Notes under the pieces: generated by a model | Databases searched by the model: none | What the model saw: the letters and a program-made list of their open reading frames with translations, nothing else | What the model was told of the DNA's origin: nothing | Shown: positions 53,414 through 58,000 of the stretch, one piece after another | How positions within the stretch are numbered: the first letter of the stretch is position 1 | Layout of the letters: every line of letters starts with the position of its first letter | Made by a program: the position numbers and the translations under genes | DNA from: Lentisphaerota bacterium | Lineage (GTDB): Bacteria > Verrucomicrobiota > Lentisphaeria > Victivallales > Victivallaceae | DNA length: 58,000 nucleotides | Assembly: GCA_015061745.1 (NCBI GenBank) | Contig: SUWB01000015.1 | Coordinates: forward strand, 1-58,000 | Reading direction: 5' to 3'

Positions 53414-53845
53414 ATGAAAAATGAGAGTTGTGTTTGCAAATATTCCTTACCAATGCTATATTATTCAGCGGAAAGGAAAAATCTCATAGAAAAATCGTCA
53501 AACAAACTCGTTGATCTTTCAATTGCCTTTGCCGTTGAAATATTGAATCTTGTAAAATATCTGAAAGAACAGCGAGAAACGATCATCTGCAATCAAATCG
53601 GCAGAGCCGGAACCAGTATCGGTGCGAATATCCACGAAGCACAGTATGCTCACGGGAAAGCGGATTTTGTTTCAAAATTACAAATTGCGCTGAAAGAAGC
53701 CAACGAAACAAGTTATTGGCTCTTGCTGCTGTCAAAAACAAATATAATCTCATCGGCAGAATATGACAGATTGGAAACTCTTTGCTGTGAAATCAGAATT
53801 ACTCTGATTGCTTCAATCAATACAACCAAACAGAATCTTAAATAA
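53414..53845 (+). CDS. Four-helix-bundle protein (23S rRNA IVS / Avd-like family)
   Basis: A 143-residue protein of the TIGR02436-like four-helix-bundle family. NKLVDLSIAFAVEILNLVKYL is helix one; the conserved IGRAGTSIGANIHEAQYAHGKADFVSKL core and the KEANETSYWLLLL helix follow; then LETLCCEIRITLIASI. Such proteins are found in intervening sequences of 23S rRNA genes and are related to Avd of diversity-generating retroelements; function is unclear. I start at 53414 because upstream codons lie inside the hairpin array. No reverse transcriptase is nearby. Confidence 0.88.
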   Translation: MKNESCVCKYSLPMLYYSAERKNLIEKSSNKLVDLSIAFAVEILNLVKYLKEQRETIICNQIGRAGTSIGANIHEAQYAHGKADFVSKLQIALKEANETSYWLLLLSKTNIISSAEYDRLETLCCEIRITLIASINTTKQNLK

Positions 53846-54082
53846 ACCCATTGCGGCAGAGCTTTCGCCAAACGGCATTTTTGAAAAAATCTCTTTTTTT
53901 TCTTTTTTCTCTTGTATTTTGCTTTTTAACGGTATAAACTATGAGAAGTTTGAAATGCAACGGTGCATTTCAGCAAACTTAATTTGAGGTAAAGCAACAA
54001 TAAAGATCGCTGAATAAAAAAATTGGCAAACTGATTGTAAACGTCCATCTCTGAACTGGTACTTCAAAAAAATAGGCGTGAT
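53846..54082. other. Gene-free region with one long hairpin
   Basis: No supported gene. A stem TGAAATGCA (53951-53959) with TGCATTTCA (53964-53972), loop ACGG, extends through AAGTT (53946-53950) and AACTT (53976-53980) across a 3-base bulge. The rest is AT-rich. Confidence 0.45.
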
Positions 54083-54205
54083 GCAAAAAACATTTACTAT
54101 CGGTGTGTCCGTGTATATTCTGCACGGCACATTTCGATATGTGTTTTTTGCGACGCTGTACCAGGCGTAGAGATGGGCACTTCTTCGGAATGTGCCTCTT
54201 TTTTT
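54083..54205 (+). ncRNA. Structured leader or small RNA ending in a UUCG terminator
   Basis: Nested stems are visible: GCAAAAAACA (54083-54092) with TGTTTTTTGC (54142-54151), TATCG (54098-54102) with CGATA (54135-54139), and GTGtCCGTG (54105-54113) with CACGGCAC (54123-54130). A small hairpin ACGC/GCGT (54153-54168) follows, then GGCACTTC-TTCG-GAAtGTGCC (54176-54196) and T7 (54199-54205). The terminator is 16 bases before the ribosome site of the next gene, so this is either an attenuator-type leader or an independent sRNA. No known riboswitch is recognised. Confidence 0.6.
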
Positions 54206-54232
54206 GTTCGCAACAACAAATGGAGGAAAAAA

Positions 54233-54451
54233 ATGTCAGAAAAGAAAAACACTGTGTCGTTAGTATTGGGGATTGTCAGCCTTATTGCATGGTTATTGCC
54301 CTTGGTAGGGTTTCCGGTCAGTATCGTCGGATTAATACTGGGAATAAAAGACAAATATACCACGGGAATCATCTTAAACGTTATTGGACTTGCAATAACT
54401 GTTGCAAACAGTGCAATCGGCGCGTTTATGGGTGCTAATGGTATGCTGTAA
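54233..54451 (+). CDS. Small DUF4190-like membrane protein
   Basis: A 72-residue protein with two to three hydrophobic helices: SLVLGIVSLIAWLLPLVGFP and VSIVGLILGIKDKYTTGIILN, then ALAITVANSAIG-like helix at the end. The GIVSLIAWLLP...IVGLILG spacing matches DUF4190-type proteins. The start is fixed by GGAGG 6 bases upstream of ATG 54233; 20 earlier codons lie inside the terminator hairpin. It follows a structured leader, suggesting conditional expression, and could be a small toxin-like or stress membrane protein. Confidence 0.65.
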   Translation: MSEKKNTVSLVLGIVSLIAWLLPLVGFPVSIVGLILGIKDKYTTGIILNVIGLAITVANSAIGAFMGANGML

Positions 54452-54472
54452 GAAAAATTGCAGTTCCACGCA

Positions 54473-54517
54473 GGGGCTGTTGCTCACTTTTTTTAGGTTG
54501 CAGCAGCCTCATTTTTT
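54473..54517 (+). terminator. Terminator of the small membrane protein
   Basis: GGCTGTTGC (54475-54483) and GCAGCAGCC (54500-54508) form a 9-bp stem with one mismatch, followed by TCATTTTTT. Confidence 0.65.
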
Positions 54518-54884
54518 ATTCTCTTGCAATCAAAAATGTCTTTGGTTCGATATTTTATCGGGGCTATTTTTCTTCCTGTGGAAAATACAGACATTTACTT
54601 TGAGGTTAAATCAATTCTCTGTTTTGATTTTTATGCTTTCGGAGATGTTTTCCGAAGAAGTGAAACGGTTCAGCAAGATCGCATTGTGGGCAACCGTTTT
54701 GAGTTTGAGAGAACTATTCCGAAGAATCAAAACACCCTCCACCATCCTTCGCTAAAGCTACGGATGGCAGGCCGCAAGGTTTGCTATCCGTAGATTTTTT
54801 TTGCGAAAGCAAAAAGAGGAGCGAAGCAACTGCGAAGGATGCCGCGGCGTAGAGGAGCGTCAGCTCCCGAAGCCGGGCAATGCG
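54518..54884. other. Gene-poor stretch with a palindrome
   Basis: An 89-codon open frame (54524-54793) has no Shine-Dalgarno and ends inside the inverted repeat CTACGGATGGCA/TGCTATCCGTAG (54759-54793), so I do not call it a gene. The rest resembles degraded sequence, with a short TTTTTTTTGCGAAAGCAAAAAG hairpin near 54796-54817. Confidence 0.35.
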
Positions 54885-55125
54885 GCACAGATTTACAGCG
54901 ATTTTCTTCCGCTGCTGTTCTCTCCATAGAGAACGACATAACCTCTCAAAAGCGTGTGTTTGAATAGAACTCTCCGGAAAATCTCTATGTTTTAAAGGTC
55001 GACGACCTTTATGCACTATAAAGATTAGATAGTTACAGAAACACACGGTGCAACAGAGCTGAAAAACAGAGAATTTCCCAGCCGACTTTTGCAAAGACCT
55101 TTACGAAAAACTGTGAAAAATTCTT
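54885..55125 (+). repeat. Long imperfect direct repeat, copy A
   Basis: About 240 bases that align with 57481-57765. Shared blocks include GATTTACAGC, AAGCGTGTGTTTGAATAGAA, GTTACAGAAACACACGG, ACAGAGAATTTCCCAGCCGA and TTTGCAAAGACCTTTA. A hairpin AAAGGTC-GAC-GACCTTT (54994-55010) is kept in both copies by G-U pairing, so the unit is probably a structured RNA rather than plain DNA repeat. No open frame spans it. Confidence 0.8.
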
Positions 55126-55236
55126 AAAAAATCCCGATTGCAGCTTCATTTACAAAATATCTTGACATTTTCTTTTATATATGGAAACGCAGAATATGTT
55201 TGCTGCGGAATAAAAATTCAAGAAAGGCAAATTGTT

Positions 55237-56322
55237 ATGGAGCTTGATCAAATCATACAAATGCTCAATGGAAAAACAGAAATAAAACTTGTAAAATTCG
55301 TTTCTGACAAAGGTCCCAGCAGCTGCGAAGATTGCCTAAAACATCACGGCGAAATTTTTCAGCTTGATGATCCCGAAAAACCGGAACTGCCTATTCATCC
55401 AAACTGCCGGTGTAAATATGAATTGATGACTCAGGAAGAAGTTACCGCCTATCAGAATGATTTACAAAAAATCAAAACACAGCTCATTAATTACGGTAAC
55501 CAGATCGCTGCCCAAGCAACTCAACTGTTGGCAGAATACGACGAAGAGATAAAAACACATACCGTAACGCATACTGCCAATGCCGTCGTGACAGCACTCC
55601 CTGTCATTTCTCAATCAATGAAGGTGATTGAAAATGGTAATGCATTTGAAGAAAGACTAACCTCTACTGTCACAAGTGCAAAACTTAACACAATGGTTAC
55701 AACCCTCCAGATTGGCCTTTGGATAATGAAAAAAATTGATCAGGCAGATAAATTTTTGCAAAGAAAAATGGAAAGTATAGGAATCAGTACCGCTTTTAAC
55801 GAACTCAAACCTTGGCTTTCTCCGGTGCAAAAAATTGAGGACTCATTAAAAAAATGGCATTATGACAGACTGAATAATCCAATGCAGCAATCGTGGGCAT
55901 TGCCGCAATCACCGGAAGAAGCAATACGGCGAGGATTTGTGCGAGCACCAGACAGTCAGAATTTGTATCACCGGAATAAAGGACAAAAAGACAATGTAAA
56001 ATATCATTCCAAGGAAACCGGGCAGGAAGTTATTTTTAACGGTCAAGGAAAAATTGTAACTGACGTTGAAAATATCGGGACTTATAATTATTTTCCTGTA
56101 AGCAGTAAGATTAATAACATAGAAGATATTATAAATACTATAATTTTGCATCCTGCAGTAGATGTTCTTCCTTATTACAAATGGGGCAATGATGAGAAAG
56201 ACACAACTTCTTTGGGGAATCGCCTTTTGGGACCTGAAAATGGTCCATTTTTTGATCTTTGCTTAATGATACTGAAAATTATTGATGAATTTGAAAAAAA
56301 TAATTTTAAATTGGAGAAATAA
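55237..56322 (+). CDS. MuF-motif protein with polymorphic-toxin-like C-terminus
   Basis: A 361-residue soluble protein. The N-terminus carries the phage Mu gpF-type motif: Cys30, Cys33, HHGEIF, then LPIHPNCRCKYE with His54, Cys57 and Cys59. The middle is helical (TQEEVTAYQNDLQKIKTQL and following). The C-terminal 110 residues (NLYHRNKGQKDNVKYHS, GTYNYF, DVLPYYKWGN) resemble tips of polymorphic toxins. MuF-toxin fusions are known from temperate phages. I start at 55237 (AAAGG 9 bases upstream). Flanked by long direct repeats and followed by a membrane protein that could be immunity. No activity is proven. Confidence 0.6.
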   Translation: MELDQIIQMLNGKTEIKLVKFVSDKGPSSCEDCLKHHGEIFQLDDPEKPELPIHPNCRCKYELMTQEEVTAYQNDLQKIKTQLINYGNQIAAQATQLLAEYDEEIKTHTVTHTANAVVTALPVISQSMKVIENGNAFEERLTSTVTSAKLNTMVTTLQIGLWIMKKIDQADKFLQRKMESIGISTAFNELKPWLSPVQKIEDSLKKWHYDRLNNPMQQSWALPQSPEEAIRRGFVRAPDSQNLYHRNKGQKDNVKYHSKETGQEVIFNGQGKIVTDVENIGTYNYFPVSSKINNIEDIINTIILHPAVDVLPYYKWGNDEKDTTSLGNRLLGPENGPFFDLCLMILKIIDEFEKNNFKLEK

Positions 56323-56326
56323 TATC

Positions 56327-56355
56327 TTGTAAAATATTGCCTGATGGTGTATCTT
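56327..56355 (+). promoter_or_regulatory. Promoter of the membrane-protein partner
   Basis: TTGTAA (56327-56332), 17 bases, TATCTT (56350-56355), 28 bases before the start. Separate expression is what an immunity gene would need. Confidence 0.6.
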
Positions 56356-56383
56356 AATACAAGACCTTCAGCGTGGAAATATT

Positions 56384-57223
56384 ATGTTCAGTTTAGAAAA
56401 TTCATTTATCAGAATATTATTTGCAGTCATTATACAAATTGTTTGCCTGGTGACCGCAATCTTTGGTATTGTTTGTGCCGGTGAATATGGCAAATGGGCG
56501 GGGAGCATAAGATTTTTATCCAAATTAGCCATTTCTTTTGTATGGTTGGTACTTGGAACAGTAATTTTGCCTCGCTTCAGTTTCTGCCATTCACTTTCAG
56601 GATTGGCTGTATATACCATATGGGGAACTCTTGGAATTGTTCCGTTTGTTTTTTCGTTGCTCAAAGTGCAGCAAAAAGAAAATCCATCGAACAGGTACGA
56701 TGGGATTTGGGGGACTATCACGGTACTGCTTTTTTGCGGAGCGTTGGCAGTTTTGCTTTATTATCAATGCGTAACAAACGGTCGCCTGATTGCAGACAAG
56801 TTATTTCTGGAAGAAAGTTTGAATGCGATCTGCTTTTTTCTTACATTGCCGGTGATCCTTTTTTTTACTCCGATATTTGCACTTTCAGCACTTATATTGG
56901 GGGCACTGCGGGAAAAGTTGTCAGGAGTTCTCAAAAACTTGCTGCTGCTGGCAATTGGCCCGGTTGGTTTTATAATATTTACCGGAACCGCACTTCGGCA
57001 GTTGGGAAAAATTCATTCTGGACAAGGCGACAGCATATTTTCAATATTTGCGGCAGCAGTCTGTTGGGTGATATTTATGTTTGTACCATATGGTTTTATG
57101 TTATGGCACGGTAAAAAAGAGCAAGATAAGATGAAAATCCACAATGGGACAGCAGGGATATGGGCAGTCAACTTTTTTATGTTTGGGCTTTTTCTTTTGG
57201 GATACATTTGCAGAGGTCGTTAG
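56384..57223 (+). CDS. Multi-pass membrane protein, possible immunity partner
   Basis: A 279-residue protein with about seven hydrophobic helices (near 10-32, 45-65, 72-92, 108-128, 145-175, 185-205, 220-240, and a last at 260-276). I do not recognise a family. It lies 61 bases after the MuF protein, has its own promoter and sits in the same repeat-bounded module. As a small orphan membrane protein next to a candidate toxin it fits an immunity role, which is inference. GGAAA precedes the ATG. Confidence 0.6.
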   Translation: MFSLENSFIRILFAVIIQIVCLVTAIFGIVCAGEYGKWAGSIRFLSKLAISFVWLVLGTVILPRFSFCHSLSGLAVYTIWGTLGIVPFVFSLLKVQQKENPSNRYDGIWGTITVLLFCGALAVLLYYQCVTNGRLIADKLFLEESLNAICFFLTLPVILFFTPIFALSALILGALREKLSGVLKNLLLLAIGPVGFIIFTGTALRQLGKIHSGQGDSIFSIFAAAVCWVIFMFVPYGFMLWHGKKEQDKMKIHNGTAGIWAVNFFMFGLFLLGYICRGR

Positions 57224-57480
57224 CCTTTTTACAGAATGGTAATTTAGAGCGGAGGAGATTGTATAATAACTAACCTCCGACCAAGGATTTCTGCTTAACA
57301 GAGAATTGTGGAGAATATTTCTTTGAAATCAAACTCACCATCAAACTTGAAATAGTTTTGCTATTTTGAGCGTAAGAGAATTGTTCAAAAACAACTTGTA
57401 ACCTCCACCATTTACAAATTCTCAAGAGTTCAGTCAAGTATGATTGAACTCTTTGTTTTTATAGTGATTTGCAGCTGTAC
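57224..57480. other. Gene-free region with a TTTTGAGCGT motif
   Basis: No gene. TTTTGAGCGT occurs at 57364-57373 and again at 57773-57782, and at 78-87 in the window start. Short inverted GAGTTCAGTCAAGTATGATTGAACTC-type pairing occurs near 57427-57451 (GAGTTCA with TGAACTC). Confidence 0.45.
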
Positions 57481-57765
57481 GGCAAGGATTTACAGCAAGT
57501 TTCTTCCTTTACGATTCCCCGGACAGAGAATGGTCTCCCCTCTAAAAAGCGTGTGTTTGAATAGAAATCTCTGAAAATTCTCTGTGGTTTAAAGGTTGGC
57601 GACCTTTATGTATTGCTTTCTATGTAAGATTTTAGAGATTAGAGAGTTACAGAAACACACGGGGCAATAGAGCCAAATTCTCCGTTTTGTGCCATAAAAA
57701 ACAGAGAATTTCCCAGCCGACCTTTGCAAAGACCTTTATAAAAAACTGTGGAAAAATTCTCAAAA
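57481..57765 (+). repeat. Long imperfect direct repeat, copy B
   Basis: About 285 bases aligning with copy A. The hairpin AAAGGTT-GGC-GACCTTT is conserved with a wobble pair. Copy B has an extra block near 57680-57700. It is followed within 10 bases by TTTTGAGCGT and then the tRNA-Val fragment. Confidence 0.8.
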
Positions 57766-57801
57766 ATCATACTTTTGAGCGTAAAATTCTCAAAAACAAT
57801 A

Positions 57802-57817
57802 GTCGGGGGTTCGAGTC
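57802..57817 (+). other. tRNA-Val T-arm duplicate, candidate att site
   Basis: GTCGGGGGTTCGAGTC, identical to 53129-53144 in tRNA-Val. The neighbouring sequence has no tRNA structure. TACACTAAAAATGAC follows at 57821-57835, close to TACACTAAAAAATGAC at 50-65. Confidence 0.7.
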
Positions 57818-57916
57818 AAATACACTAAAAATGACCATACTTGAACCTTGAAAAAATCTCAAATAGTTCGCTGCAAACTGAAAATACCACAATCCCCGAC
57901 CTATGTTCTTGAATAT

Positions 57917-57945
57917 AAAAAGGCGACAGGACAGTTCCTGTCACC
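57917..57945 (-). terminator. Terminator of the leftward gene at the window edge
   Basis: On the minus strand GGTGACAGGA and TCCTGTCGCC pair around ACTG (57922-57945, one mismatch) and are followed by TTTTT (57921-57917). Confidence 0.65.
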
Positions 57946-58000
57946 AATTTGCGCTATTACGGGTGCGTTGCCGATATTTTACATTTGCTCTGTCAATTTC
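57941..58000 (-). CDS. 3' end of a leftward gene cut by the window edge
   Basis: The minus-strand frame from the edge reads EIDRANVKYRQRTRNSANW and stops at TGA (57941-57943), right at a rho-independent terminator. Nineteen codons are too few for identification. The terminator position is the main support. Confidence 0.4.
   Translation of the reverse strand, partial: EIDRANVKYRQRTRNSANW

Noticed and set aside
53414..53845. Diversity-generating retroelement
   Set aside because: Only an Avd-like protein is present; no reverse transcriptase, template repeat or variable repeat is visible.
54524..54793. 89-codon open frame after the small membrane protein
   Set aside because: No ribosome site, no recognisable family, and its 3' end lies in an inverted repeat; likely random.
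57364..57410. Another tRNA 3' remnant near CCTCCACCA
   Set aside because: No T arm or acceptor pairing can be found; only the CCACCA string matches.

Overview
The window looks like a chromosomal segment of a PVC-superphylum bacterium, most likely a gut-type Lentisphaerota (Victivallales-like). This is inferred from prepilin-like proteins with the [15 protein letters not shown] leader beside carbohydrate genes, from DUF4838 and ceramidase-like proteins, from several AraC-type regulators and from a 30-residue AURKAIP1/COX24-type basic protein. No rRNA is present to confirm it. Most promoters have the form TTGNNN, a 17-bp spacer and TATATT or a close match, so ordinary sigma-70 promoters can be read directly.

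Layout. (1) 1-156: the end of a mobile or integrated segment that stops in the 3' half of a tRNA-Asn. (2) 382-3787: a leftward four-gene surface-polysaccharide operon (two GT2 glycosyltransferases, a hexapeptide acetyltransferase, a DUF1835 protein). (3) 3968-9598: a nucleotidyltransferase-like gene, psd, the COX24-type mini-protein with a structured region after it, and a tightly coupled TPR/rlmN/EI24 operon. (4) 9624-17357: a DUF4874/DUF4832 protein, an M28 peptidase fused to an AAC(3)-type acetyltransferase, a frame-broken comEC and a GT4. (5) 17425-24978, leftward: AAC(3)/monooxygenase/Fe-ADH operon, EF-G-like GTPase, glutamine synthetase, PIG-L deacetylase and rhodanese lipoprotein. (6) 25097-33162: divergent AraC-controlled operons with a visible direct-repeat operator (FAD oxidoreductase, prepilin and large exported protein leftward; AraC, serine hydrolase and membrane protein rightward).

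(7) 33239-40537: a six-gene, ATGA-coupled catabolic operon (DeoR regulator, class III aminotransferase-like, FGGY kinase, amidohydrolase, fucose/arabinose-isomerase-like, Gfo/Idh/MocA dehydrogenase) ending at a clear terminator. It reads like a dedicated pathway for an unidentified sugar or amino-sugar. (8) 40613-49036: an AraC regulator, then a glycan operon (GH-A-type glycosidase, ceramidase-like hydrolase, prepilin, TPR protein, DUF4838 protein). (9) 49052-53012: GNAT and AraC genes leftward, and a tandem-duplicated QueG-like iron-sulfur protein rightward.

(10) 53083-57817 is the most unusual part. An intact tRNA-Val is followed by an approximately 4.7-kb accessory island, and a 16-nt copy of the tRNA T-arm recurs at its far end. 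The island carries an array of small hairpins spaced by the heptamer GCTTCAT beside a four-helix-bundle (23S-IVS/Avd-like) protein, a long structured RNA ending in a UUCG terminator just before a 72-residue membrane protein, and a MuF-type toxin candidate with a multi-pass membrane partner. That pair lies between two imperfect direct repeats of about 240-280 bp. The far end shares a TTTTGAGCGT motif with the scar at the window start, which suggests that one family of element inserts into different tRNA genes. No integrase is visible. A leftward gene truncated by the window edge follows.
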